From positions 575,455 to 639,454 of the forward strand of contig MNCI01038110.1 of NCBI GenBank assembly GCA_015680685.1: 64,000 nucleotides of DNA, given 5' to 3'. This stretch comes from Gnetum montanum. Lineage: Eukaryota > Streptophyta > Gnetopsida > Gnetales > Gnetaceae. A program made the position numbers and the translations under genes. Shown one piece after another: positions 33,912 through 45,589 of the stretch (positions are counted from its first letter, which is position 1; the number at the start of each line of letters is the position of its first letter). The notes under the pieces are model-generated. The model ran no database searches, was not told the origin of the DNA, and saw only the letters and a list, made by a program, of their open reading frames with translations.

Positions 33912-36900
33912 TTAGCATAGGTGGCCATCTCCCCCATGACTGAATTGCAAAGGAGAGATCTAAAATAATGAACATCTATTTGAATTTTTTAGAAGTGCCC
34001 AACTCCTCCCAATTGATGATCTTAGGTTGAGGGGTGGGAGTTGGCGACGTTCATATTCCAATATGTCTATGCCTTCATTATTGGGATGGTTTGTCTCCTT
34101 AGTTTGTTCCATGCATATTTGTTTACTCTTTCGAGTAGCTGTCAACCACAGGGTGTCTACTACTTGTTGTGTGGTTGCTACATATAGGAGGCATCTTTGT
34201 TTCAAAAATTCAAGGGCACACCTATTGCATGGAGGCATTTCCTCCATGTCATCACCCGATGAATCACTGTATGTGATGCATGGAACTTTCCTCTTCTCGA
34301 TCTTTTCATAAATATTTATCTTAAATATTTTCAAGGAAATATCGTAGATCCTAAGGCATGCATCTACTATACTAAGCCATTCCCTTTCCATTATAATTGG
34401 GAAGTCCCCTTCGTTGTACTAACTTCAATCACCAGGAAGTCAGCTAGGTAGGACCAACCACACACAGTGGGAACAATGTCCTCCACCAATCCCAAGGGAA
34501 TGGTGATGGACTGGTCTGCTAGCTCTAGTTGAATGTTGCTCTTCTTAAGTTGGGGAAGGTTCTAGGCTTGATACATTTCTCGTGATATTAAATTGACTCT
34601 GGAACCTGAGTCAAGAATAGCCCTATGCAGTTTCTTCCTAGCAATTTGTAAATAGATTAAGGAGCTTCCAGGATTAGTTAGTTTCCTGGGAAGGTGGCCT
34701 ACCTTGATCTAGTCGGTTACGATATGCATTAACATAACTATATGAGTTAAGATTTGTTGGACTGAAGGGTGATCCAAAGTGTTAGATGATGAAGGAGTGT
34801 ACATGGGCCCAACTGCTTATTGTTGCAAGAGTTTGTCTGGGATTTTGGTTCTAAAGACGGATCTTCTATTTTTATAGTTGTCAGAACCAGCAGCAGGTTG
34901 AATATTTACAGCTCTCGCAGTGTGACATTGTTGCGGTTGGGTAAGAAGTTTCCCTTGCATTATTGGGGCAAGATGTGTTATGGGAACTACTTGTGGAAGA
35001 GGTGCGGATGGATTTGGAGGCAGGTGTGGATATGGAGTGTCTGCCAGAGGAGAAGGAGTCCTTCTAAAGTACTCCAAAACTTGGTAGTGATGGTGGGGAG
35101 TTGTGTGACTCATAGAGTCACTTGGAAAAATTGGTTGTTGCACATAATATCCATAAGGGTCAGGCTGCTAGTAAGGCTACTGATGTTTTGGCAATGACAT
35201 CCCTCATGACTATGGGTATTGCCACTACTAATGCTATCCGATGGTTTGTGGTGGATTTCCACTTGAATAATATGTTAATGGTTGGTGGAACTACCTTGGG
35301 TTACCTTGGGGATAAGATAACCTATGGGGTGTTTGTCATTGATTGAGTCTTGTATTAACCACATACACCCCAGACTCCTGTAGATGTGAGATAATTGGAC
35401 AACATTCCTTAGGATGGTCATATTGGTAGATCTCATATCCACCATCATCATATGTGTCAGAGTCCATAGCCACATCCGAGTTAGTGATTTTTCTGTTACC
35501 TTGTTATGTGCAGGGCCTAAATCTCTCCACTTTGTCTTACCTTTGTCACTACTTTGTTCTACCTTCGACTCTTCTACAATTTTTAAGACAATTTCAATTT
35601 TAGAGTTTAAGGAACTCCATATGTCATCTACCTTAGCCACTATTTCTATTGTGAGCTTTTGAAGCAGCAAGGTCTTTCTGTTCACCAACTCTTCGATTGG
35701 TGACTCATCCTCTTCATCACAAAATTTCACTCCCTTCTTTCAAAGAGAGGGGTCATGGTTGTATTCTTCTGCACTTTCCCTTTTTCGTAGCTCACCTTAT
35801 TATTTTTATACTTCCTCCAACAAGTGATGTACTTAATGGACTCTAGGTTATGAGAGTCTCCCTTGGGCATAAGTTCCAAGGGTTCTTCTAGTTTCATGCC
35901 TTAGCCCATCCACGATGTGGCGAAGTTGATCCCTCTAAGCATACCCATGGCCCAGGCACCAATGTAGCAATGTGTAGTAGCAAGCCATGGAAACATCGAA
36001 GGGTTCATAAGTACCTTTCTTCCAGCCTTGGATTTTCTTATGCAAATTGGACACTCTGGAGTATGTCTGATACTTATCGTTGAATAGTTCTAGCATCGTA
36101 CTCCACCTCCTGATGGTTTTTAGTTCTAAGGATCAGTACCAACACTTTGCTTCTTTGGTGAGTATCCTTGGGAACAACTTAAGTTTTTTCCACTCATTTT
36201 CTATATTTTTCAAGGCACAGGCATTGTGGAATGCCTGTAAATGATTTTGCGGATCAGAGTTGTATCGCCCTTCAAATCATGGGATATTGTTCATGTCTAA
36301 ATGTTTGATCCGTCTATCCTTTAAATGCCTTGTGGAAATCCTAACTACCTCCATTATGTCAAGCATACTTCAGGTTGTGAGTAGGGGATCATCATGATCA
36401 TCTCTTTCATGACGCCTATGATGTCTACGTTGTTCCCTACCCTCCCTATGTCCTTGCCCTTATCCTCTCTCTCGACTTTCCTATGGAGGTCTCTCATTTT
36501 GTCTACCTTTATCCTCTCCATTGTGTTCATGATGGCTATGCCCAGATGTGGAAGGAGAGGGTGAGTGATGTGAAGAAGGAAAACCATTGCCATGATGATG
36601 TTTCTTTCCTTCTCTTCAACTGCTATGGCCCCGATCATGGTGATGATCTATGTGCCCTTCCTTGTCATGTGTTTTTCCTTTTGTGAATAGTTGGTGTTCA
36701 CAAGCATCAAAACCAAGGATATGTATCATTGATCATAGGTTCTAATATCCTACCTCCTCACTTTCATTAAGAGGGGAAATATCTCTTGATAGTGAACCAA
36801 TTATAAGTGGTTCATCATCTCTAGTTTCACCAAGGACATGCAGGATCTCTTTGCCCTTTGACAGTGTATGTTGGCTCTCCTACCTTGAGTCCCTCATACG

Positions 36901-37239
36901 TTGTGCTTCTATGGAATAGTAATCCCTTGAATCAATGTCTTCCACAATGTATTTTGCATACAATTCTATCATTCCAATCTATGCCAAAGCATGGAAAAGC
37001 ATGTTAGAGACTGATCGATCTGGGGGTAACACAATGTTACCTTGCAAATCTCTCCATCACAACTATTCATCTTGATGGAGGATAAAGGTAAATTTTGGAA
37101 TATACTCATCAAGATGAGTATAAACTATCTTGTATTGTTTAGGACTTGGCTGATTTTGGCTATGTGTTTTATGTTGTTGACTGTCTCGTGTATGATCCTT
37201 AGGTGGTGAGTTGCTTTTATGAGAAGAAGAAGAAGACAT
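33912..37239 (-). pseudogene. gag-protease of A
   Basis: The start MSSSSSHKSNSPPKDHTRDS matches B. An RD/H-rich stretch (HHDRGH) precedes the gag core. A proline-rich segment (DTPYPHLPPNPSAPLP) lies near 35000. The protease has AILDSGSRVNLISREM (34595-34640), then GDFPIIMEREWLSIVDACL for the usual PIILGRxFL. The tail reads LPPLNLRSSIGRSWALLKNS and closes on TAA (33914-33912), crossing the internal polypurine motif as FSHGGDGHLC. There are many frame breaks, though the final 143 codons (34391-33960) are open. No RT follows. Confidence 0.75.
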
Positions 37240-37367
37240 AGTGTCTTATCGGTGTACTAATTACAATTATATAAATTCCTGTTTAATTAATTAACCCAAA
37301 GGTTTGTTTAGGATCCCAAAGATGTGAGTGATATCCTTTATGTTCTATTCAGCGCACAAACACTTAG

Positions 37368-37386
37368 GCCCCGAAAATAGCACCAA
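37368..37386 (-). promoter_or_regulatory. PBS of A
   Basis: TTGGTGCTATTTTCGGGGC abuts the 5' LTR. It resembles TGGCGCCGTTGCCGGGGA, complementary to plant tRNA-Asp and used by Athila-type elements, with C-to-T-like decay. B has TTGGCACTGTTTCCAGAGA at 38530-38548. Confidence 0.6.
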
Positions 37387-38393
37387 TGATGAATGGCAAG
37401 GTACCCCTACACTCAACCATATGAAACGAGCGTAGCACATGCGATCCTGTTGAAATCCATAGACTAAGTGCCTACACACCCCATGGAACACTTGGGGTTA
37501 ATCATTCATTGTCTTCCCAGACTTACTTGTGGTTGTCACAGTGTATGGTTAAGTAAGTCCAAGGTATATGATTTTTATATCTTTTATGTTTTTCTCCTAT
37601 GCTATTGAAGTGAAGGGTTGAGAAACTAACTAACTGTAAATAATGACTAAGTCTAAATTACCTAGCATCACCATCCATTCCCACTTACCATACACACCCT
37701 AAACCAATGCAACCATGGCTACCAAACACTAATCGTTGTTGGGATCACCGTGTGTAACGCATGTTCTCAAAGTTGTCATACTAAGGCACTTAACTAGGAG
37801 GAAAGGGTCAAGAGAATCTATCTAGCCTAAGTGTGATGAGTAGTCTATTCCTTGACTAATTGTACGCATCTGAGACTACCATTGGGATTACCAAGCATAG
37901 ATCCTGGATACGCCACTGGGTTACCAAGTAGTCATGCTAGATGCTTGTAATCAAGTCGTACTCATACCGCATGTGATGAGCAGCCAATTCCTTGACTATT
38001 CATACACATCCTTAGATTCTCGTAATCAAGTTCTACTCATTCTACATTCTAGGATTTTAAGGGTGAGAGAGAAAATAATAAATAAAATCCTATTCCATGC
38101 ACTACAAGGTTTATCCAATATGTTTGTCTTTATTGCCGTACACAACTTATGTTCAGGTACAATGTTGCTCGAATAAAGATCCCTTCACTTTAGAACTCCT
38201 ACTTCGGGCACATGGAAAATATTCTATCTCTAGAGTGATCAAACTACCAGAGTTTCCCGACTTCTAACTCAGAATGGTAAAACAAGGGAGAGCTACCTCT
38301 TCTTTATAGATATGGCAACAGACCACAATATCATGTACGTGACATCGTAGGGGATGATGCGATATTGCGGCTCATGCGAATCGCATATCATCA
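37387..38393 (-). repeat. A 5' LTR (1007 bp)
   Basis: Minus-strand start TGATGATATGCGATT at 38393, TATA (atctataaagaagagg) near 38297-38312, end at 37387. Pairs with 31144-32136. Confidence 0.9.
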
Positions 38394-38529
38394 TCTAGGA
38401 AGACAATGAATGATTAACCTTAAGTATTCCATGAGGTGTGTAGGCACTTAGTCTATGGAGTTCGACTAGATCATGTGTGTAACACTCGTATTCATATGGT
38501 TGAGTGTAGGGGTACCTCACCACTCATCA
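38394..38529 (+). repeat. B 5' LTR, right piece, with A target duplicate
   Basis: TCTAG is the duplicate; from 38399 the LTR continues to 'cactcatca'. The B PBS follows at 38530. Confidence 0.88.
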
Positions 38530-38675
38530 TTGGCACTGTTTCCAGAGACTAAGTTTTTTGTGTGCTAAGTAGAACATAGGAAATAATCCACATCATTGGA
38601 AGCTTAAATGAACCCTTAGGGTTAATTAAACAAAAAAATTATACAATGGTTAATCAGCACACCGAATAAGACACA

Positions 38676-41600
38676 ATGTCTTCTTCTTCGAACAAAAGGA
38701 CTTCACCACCTAGGGATAACACAAGAGATAGTCGATAGCACCAGACACATAACCAAAATCTGCTAGTCCCTCAGGAATTCAGTGTGGTGTACATTTATCA
38801 TGATGAATATGTATCCAACTTTACCTTTGTCTTCCATCAAGATGAACAACTTTGTCGGAGATATTTGGAAGGTAACATAGTGTTACCTCAAGACAGAGCC
38901 GCCCCCAACATGCTCCTTCATGCCCTTACATGAATTAACATGTCATAATTATATGATAAGTATGTTGCATGTGATTACAATGCAGCGGACTACCACCCCA
39001 CAAAAGTGCAATGTCAATAGGATGAGCAGTGAGAGAGCTATCACAAATCATTGAAGGGCAAAGGCCCTTGTAATACTTCACTCATTATAAATGAAATTAA
39101 GGGTGGTGAACCTATTCTCATAGGTTCCCCACCAAATGATGTTTTCCCTCCTAATTATGATCAAGAGGTGATGGTTCAAGACCTATGCTCCACGATTCGT
39201 AACTTGGGTTTTGATCCCCATGAACACCAAGTGTTCAACGAGGGAACACAGACACATGACAAGGGTGAGCATTCTGATCGTCATCACGATCGAGGTAGGG
39301 ATCATCGAAGAGAAGGTAGGAGACATCGTTATGCCAATGGCTCTCCTTCTTCTTCCCTTTCATTAGGGAATTCACCCTCTCCTTCCACATCCATACATAG
39401 TCACAAAGAGCACAACCGTGAAGATAAGGGTAAGGATAGGAAAAATGAGAGACCTCGATGAGAGAGTCGAGAGTGAGGATGAGGGCATTCTAGAGAGTCA
39501 AGGTATAGAAGGGAAAGTAGGGAACCATGTAGGCATCATAGAAATCATGAGAGAGATGATCATGACAAGCCCCTACTAGCAACCTGAAGTATGTTAGACA
39601 TTACAGAGGTAGTTAGAATACCTACAAGACACCAAAAAGATAGCCGGATCAAGAGACTAGACATGAATAATATCCCACAATTTAAGGGGGGATACAATGC
39701 TGATCCAGAAAACCACTTACAGGAATTCCACGATGCTTGTGCCTTGCAAAATATTGAAAATGAGTGGTAGAAGTTAAAGTTGTTCCCTAGGACACTCATA
39801 AAGGAAGCAGAAAGCTGGTACTGGTCCTTGGAACCGAAAACCATTAGGAGGTGGAGTACGATGCTAGAATTGTTTAACGATAAATACCAAACATACTCCA
39901 GAGTATCCAACTTTCACAAACAGATCCAAGGATGGAACCAAGGTAATCATGAACCCTTGGATGCTACCATGGGCTGATATTATGCATTGCTACATTGTTG
40001 CCTGGGCCATGGTTACACACAATGAGATCAACTCTGCCACCTTGTAGATGGGCTAAGACATGAAACTAGGAGAACCCTTGGGACATATGCCCAAGGGAGA
40101 TTATCTAAACTTAGGTCCCATGAAATTCATTGATTGTTGGAGCAAGTAGCTAAAGAAGAAGGGGAGCTATGGAAAAGAAAAAGTGTGGAAGAGTACAACT
40201 GCGATCCTTTCCTCTGAAAGAAGGGAGTGAGATTCTGCGATGAAGAGGATGAGTCACCACTCAAAGAGTTGGTAAATAGAAAAACCTTGCCACTTTAGAA
40301 ATTAACAACAGAAGTGTCAGCTAAGGTAGATCAAATGTGGGACTTCATAGACAGTAGGTTTAAAACTATTTTAAAAGTCATAGAGGAGCCTAAGGAACGA
40401 AGTAGTGACAATGATAAGAAAAAACGGAGAGATTCAGGTCATGCACATGAAAAGGGTAAGGGAAAAATGACTATCATGGATGAGGTTATGGATTCAGATA
40501 TAGAAAATGATAGTGAATGTGAGATCTACCAATATGACCATCCTAAGGGATGTTGCCAAATAATCTCACATCTACAAGAGTTTGGGATGTATGCACTCAA
40601 CCCAATACTTAATAGATGGTAGGCACCTCAAAGGTTACCTTATCCCCAAGGTAACCCAAGGTAGTTCCACCAACCATTAACGTATTATCCAAGTGGAACT
40701 CCACCACAACCTATTGGGCAACACCAGTAATGGCAACACCCACAGTCATGGGGGATGCCACTGCCTAGACAACAATACCCTTACCGGAAACTAGACCCAT
40801 ATGGCTATTACATGCAGCAACTGGTTTCTCCAAGTGCCTCTATGGGTCATACAACCCCACAATGTCATTACCAAGTTCGGGAGTATTTTAGGACTCCTTA
40901 TCCTCTAGGAGACACACCATATGCATACCATCCTCCAAATCCATCCACCACTCTTACACCGGTAGTTCCACTACCACCCGCTCCAATGATGCAATGGGAA
41001 CTCCCCACTCAACTGCAACAACGTAATGCTACGAGAGCTGTAAACCTTCAACCTGATGCTGGTTCTGATAACTGCATGAAGAGAAGACATTTCTTCAGAA
41101 CCAAAAGCCCAAAAATTCTCTCGCAACCACAAGCAGTTGAGTCTATTGCCAATCCTCCAACAAATAAGGCTTCAAAGCTTCCTTCAAATCAACAACAAGG
41201 CTCAATGCATACAGTAATGTTAACACATACCATTACTGACTGGATCAAGGTAGGCCACCTTCCTAGGAAACTCTCTGACCTTAGAAGTTCCTTAATCTAC
41301 CTCCAAGTCACTAGGATCGAACCTCATAAGGCTCTTCTTGACTCAGGTTTTGGAGTGAACTTAATCTCATGAGAAATGTATCAAGCCTAGAACCTACCTT
41401 CACTCATGAAGAGCAATATTCAACTAGAGTTGGCTGACTAGTCCATCACCATTCCCTTGGGATTGGTGGAGGACATCATTACCACTATGTGTGGTTGGTC
41501 ATACCCAGCTGATTTCCTAGTGATAGAAGTCAACAGAAACAAAGGGGACTTCCCAATTATAATGGGAAGGGCATGGCTAAGTACAATATATACATGCCTA

Positions 41601-42047
41601 GGAATCCGCAATCTTTCCTTGAAAATATCTAAGGTAAATACTTATGGAAATATCAAGAAGAAGAAAGTTCCATGCATCACATATAGTGACTTAGAGGGTG
41701 ATGACATGGAGGAATGCTTAGCATCTCCTACATGCAACTGGTATGCCCAAGAAACTCAGATATAAAGGTGCCTGTATGTAGCAACCACTCAACTAGAGAA
41801 CACCTAGTGGTTGATAGCTAATCAAGAGAGCATCCCACCAACATGCATGGAATGAACTGGAGGAACAACCTACACCCATAACAAAAGCATAGATACATTG
41901 GAATATGAGCATCACCAACTTCCATCCCTTAACTTGAAAACATCAATCGACAGAAGTTGGACAATTCTAAAAAATTCAAATAGGCATTCATTATTTCGAA
42001 TCTCTCTGTTTCCATTCAGTCATGGGGGAGATGGCCACCTATGCTAA
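38676..42047 (+). pseudogene. gag-protease of B
   Basis: Starts MSSSSNKRTSPPRDNTRDS. An arginine/histidine-rich linker (HSDRHHDRGRDHRREGRRH, about 39270) precedes the gag core (39670-39960): FKGGYNADPENHLQEFHDAC, FPRTLIKEAESWYWSLEPK, TMLELFNDKYQ. Then come acidic and proline-rich stretches. The protease has HKALLDSGFGVNLIS (D-S-G at 41340-41348) and GDFPIIMGRAWLSTIYTCL. The tail reads LPSLNLKTSIDRSWTILKNS and ends TAA at 42045-42047, crossing a polypurine-like motif as FSHGGDGHLC. Open stretches reach 205 codons (40755-41372), but stops split the frame. No RT or integrase follows; A stops at the same point. Confidence 0.8.
42013..42031 (+). promoter_or_regulatory. Internal polypurine-like motif of B
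   Basis: ATTCAGTCATGGGGGAGAT matches the polypurine tract before the 3' LTR (about 43872-43886). It is also found in A at 33928-33946 (minus). Confidence 0.5.
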
Positions 42048-43455
42048 TCATTTGAGGCCCTTAGTTCTTTTACATTTTTGTTTTACACATTGTTTTTATA
42101 AATTTCTTTAACTTATTTTTGTTTTACGACATCGTTCATACTTTTCCATTTCTTGTGTGTGTTATCAATCTTCTAAGTTTGTCACCCAATAAGTGTTCTT
42201 AATGATGGTATGAACTGTTTTTCTATTGGTTGCTAATGTTTGGTTTTTACCTTTAAGTTATGATGTTGATACTAAGGTATGGTTCTTTTGATATAGTAGG
42301 TAATGAGTTCACTTCATTTATACATTCATAAATTTCTATGGTCTCTCTCAGCTTGGAAATGTATAGTCCCTTTCTAAATAAGAATTATAATGAATCGGTG
42401 ATTGGGCATTTCTCAAACTAAGGAAGGACTTAAGGATTGAAAAGGATGTGGCTTCAAGGGAACTTGATGCATTTGTGTTGGCCATTCTCTTGGGTGCTTA
42501 GATGTTTTCTTCTTGGTTTTTCTTACCGTTTCGACGTTACTTAATTATTGGGAAGTTGAGCAAATAAAAATAACAAATTCTTTGCATGGTGTGGTTCTCA
42601 CGCATAAACACATGAAAAAATAGTGAGAATTCAAAGAAAATTCCTGAGACGAAATAATCATTTGGGCTACAAGCATTGGTTATGGAACTAAAATAAAAAT
42701 TTTTCCTCTAACTAAGGCCCTTCTCTCTTCCCATTCTCTACTCCTTCGTTTCATCAAAATGGTGGTGGCTCTTTGGGAAGGCATGCTTGCTACTTCAAGC
42801 AGATGGATTGGCCGAATACATTAATGCGAAGTCACTGGATGTGGTTTGTTGACACTAGACTTGCAATGGGATATACTAAGTCACATTAATCATTAACTAT
42901 ATAAGGGGTTGTACACCACCTTGTTCTTGGGATTCCATTCCATTCTCTTCTCTCCATCCTTCTCTCCATTGTTCACCTCATTGCTGGTTGTATCATTAGT
43001 GTATATTTTGGTTGATGCATTGTTTTATTTTTGGTAAATTCTTGCCATTAAGATGTTAACTCTTGGGGGAGATGACATTCCTGGAGCCTACGGACTCTTT
43101 GAATGTGGATTTTTTAGGGCATTAAAGGCATGAGCCTACTTTGGTGAGGATCCACTAGCATTCCTATTTGGTGCACCAGTTAAATTCTTTCCCTTAACAT
43201 TTTTGCAATTCAATCTATTTTTTTCATTACCATCTTGACATCCATTTCATTGACATTATAGTTGTCACTTTTTCTCCATCTTTCTTGTTCATTTTCTTTC
43301 TCCATTCTATCGCTACTAAAGGTTCACTCTTAGTCATGGGGGTTTGGATCCAATTTTTTTGATTTTCTCCTAACCGCTACACCCACCATTAGTATATCTC
43401 CAGATCCGCATCAGCCATACCACAACTCAGCAACTGGACCTCTCAATGACACAAG
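42048..43455 (+). other. Spacer of B
   Basis: Noncoding as it stands. It holds the decayed equivalent of A's hydrophobic ORF (42677-43030) and another polypurine-like motif, CTTAGTCATGGGGGTTTGG (about 43329-43347). It aligns with A (33911-32580) and E1 (1-1830). Confidence 0.55.
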
Positions 43456-43720
43456 ATATCAATTGCATTATGATTCATTTACCCTTGCTAATAAAAGATT
43501 GTGTTGTGTGTGTAGATGGAAATCATACAACAATGAATTGGATCTAGAGGGAACACTTGAAATGGATCGGTACTGAAATAGCTATGCAAGGAGCAAGATC
43601 GATGGCACACTTATGGATAGACAATGAAAGGCACAATATTGGCATTGGCAGTAGTAGACTTCTTCTCTTTTCTCTCGTCTCTCTCAGTTGCTAAATAAGG
43701 CCTGATGTCAAATGTATAAG
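43456..43720 (+). pseudogene. Intron and third-frame remnant of B
   Basis: A 60-nt intron (43456-43515) has a donor decayed to ATATC after ACAAG and acceptor GTGTGTGTAG|ATGG. The spliced frame reads TRWKSYNNELDLEGTLEM, then SYARSKIDGTLMD. It corresponds to A 32519 downwards. Confidence 0.5.
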
Positions 43721-43886
43721 GTGTTCACTCTTGTTGTCGTGAACACTAGTTTTTTCTTATTCTATAATGATGATCCATTCACATGTCATCCCTTTCGCCA
43801 TTAGTTCCATTCAAGTCAATAATCCCATACCTTCCTAATATTCTATAAGGAACTCGAGGACATGTTTTTATTCAATCATGGGGGTA

Positions 43887-44691
43887 TGATGGGACATGAT
43901 ATTGCATGGGCCGCGATATCGTGTACGTGATATCGTGTCTTCCCCTACGATATTGTGTACGCGATATCATAGTGCACCGCCAAATCTATAAATAAGAGGC
44001 ACCCTAGACCATAGTGAAACTTTGATAGGTTTTCCTCTCCAGAGATAGAATAATTTCCATGTGCCTATAGTAGGAGCTCCAAAGTGAACAGATATTTATT
44101 TGAGCAAATATTGTACCTGAACACAAGTTTGTGTACGAAAATAAAGATGAACTTCTTGGATAAACCTTGCAATGCATGGACTAGGCTAAATAGGACTTTA
44201 TTTATTGTTATTTATTCTTCATTGTTTAAATGCTTTATTAGTTAATTAAATCTCTCTCAACCCTTCTCTCCTAGTTAAGTGCATTCAGTACGACCACTTC
44301 AAGCATGTGCGTTACGCTTGGTAATCCTAGCAACGAATAGCATTTGGTAATCCCAAAAGGTTGCATTGGTTCGGGGTGTGAATGGTAAGTGGGAATGGAT
44401 ACTGATGCTAGGTTAATTAAGGCTTAGTTAGTTAAAGTTAGTTAATTAGTCTCTTCACCCTTCACCTCATTAGCATAGGAGATAAAATAGAAATGATATA
44501 AAAATCATATACCTCAGACTTACTTAACCATACAACCGTGACAAATACAAGTAAGTCTCAGAAGACAACAAATGATTAACCTTAAGTGTTCCATGAGGCG
44601 TGTAGGCACTTAGTCTACGGAGTTCGACCGGATCACACGTGTAACGCTCATATTTATATGGTTGAGTGTAGGGGTACCTCGCCACTCATCA
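43887..44691 (+). repeat. B 3' LTR (805 bp)
   Basis: Starts TGATGGGACATG after AATCATGGGGGTA, ends CATCA. The U3 palindromes are at 43897-43975 and the TATA box at 43984-43999. Compared with the 5' LTR it lacks about 30-40 bp just after TATA. Confidence 0.9.
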
Positions 44692-45589
44692 AATAGAAAA
44701 TTTAAAATCCCCTTTCAAATTAACACTACCCATTTCCCACTTTTGAGAGAAAATCCAATGTGGAAGTTATAGGTGGTTGTGTGTTAAGTTATCATAGCAT
44801 TTGTTATGAATTCCAAAAGACAAAGCTAGTGTTGATCATCCACATGAAAATGTTCAATTTCTTGTTGTCATTTCCATAGCAAAACCAATTTTAGTCTAAT
44901 ACCAATTTGAAATTCTTTTCCCCCTTTCATTAACATTGGTTTTGGAAGGTGTGAGATCTCCCCATCTCATCCTATCTTTTTCCCCTACTACATCCAAGGA
45001 TGTAACATCTAGGAGGCCAATGTGGGTGAAGCTTGGTGTCAACTTTCTAGCTTCCTATTTATAGAAAAGAGGGCGTACCCCACTTTGGCTCCCTATTACT
45101 ACTTATAGTAAGTTTCCTATTGTTGGTTGTATTTGCTTCTTTTCATCAGATTTAATTTTTTTGGCAACCCAAATTACCAAAATCTACATTCTTTTCTCCA
45201 CCTTTTTAATAGCTTTTACTCTTTTTTCACCAATGTTGGTTCTGGAAGGTGTGAGAGCCTCCTATCTCATCCTCTATCTCCCACCTCCCCCCCCCCCCCC
45301 CCCCCCCCCAACCCTACCACATCCAAGGGTGTAATAGCTAGGAAGCCAACATGGGCATCTAAGGGTGTGATAGCTAGGAAGCCTAGGTGAGTGAAGTTTG
45401 CTACCATCTTTTCACTTTTTCATTTTTGGTAAAGCGGTATACACCCCTTTTCCACACTTGCTATTTATAGTAAGCATTATATTTTTAGTTTTTTTACTTC
45501 TTTTAACCATTTTTAAATTCCACTTACTAGGATTTACTTCTATTTTTTCCTTTTATAGCCTCTCTTAAGCCATTTTCAGGGAAATAGCC
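44692..45589 (+). repeat. Leader of G2 with duplicated 0.3-kb block
   Basis: Two copies of a block of about 300 bp (44930-45225 and 45226-45500) share 'ttggaaggtgtgaga', 'atctcatcct', 'ccaagg(a/g)tgtaa', 'aggccaa.atggg' and 'ctatttatag'. Each begins with a PBS-like word. The second copy contains a run of 23 C (45287-45309) and an extra partial repeat, 'aagggtgt(a/g)atagctagga'. No coding is supported; the proline-rich ORF here is created by the poly-C. Confidence 0.6.

Larger units (their letters stand above)
31144..38393 (-). mobile_element. A: family 1 retrotransposon nested in the B 5' LTR
   Basis: Both LTRs are present: 31144-32136 and 37387-38393, with TGATG/CATCA ends. Flanks TCTGG (31139-31143) and TCTAG (38394-38398) form a 5-bp duplication with one transition. 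Removing A rejoins the B LTR at 'caagtaagtct|gaagacaatg', as read in the undivided 3' LTR. Minus-strand order: LTR, PBS, gag-protease (37239-33912), spacer with a small hydrophobic ORF, mini-intron and third frame, polypurine tract, LTR. Over the first 170 bases the LTRs agree at about nine in ten positions by hand count, so the insertion is not recent. Confidence 0.92.
30403..44691 (+). mobile_element. B: family 1 retrotransposon interrupted by A
   Basis: The 5' LTR starts TGATGGGACATG at 30403, is interrupted at 31143 by A, and resumes at 38399 to end CATCA at 38529. The internal region (38530-43886) holds PBS, gag-protease, spacer and third frame. The 3' LTR is 43887-44691. Flanking bases AATAC (30398-30402) and AATAG (44692-44696) are a target duplication with one change. 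Without A the element would be about 7 kb. It lies in the leader of G2. Confidence 0.9.

Noticed and set aside
30403-44691. Large inverted repeat taken as a palindromic rearrangement.
   Set aside because: The two target duplications explain it as independent insertions of one family in opposite orientation.
45127-45390. Plus-strand ORF with polyproline.
   Set aside because: The proline run is the poly-C tract and the rest is leader repeat.
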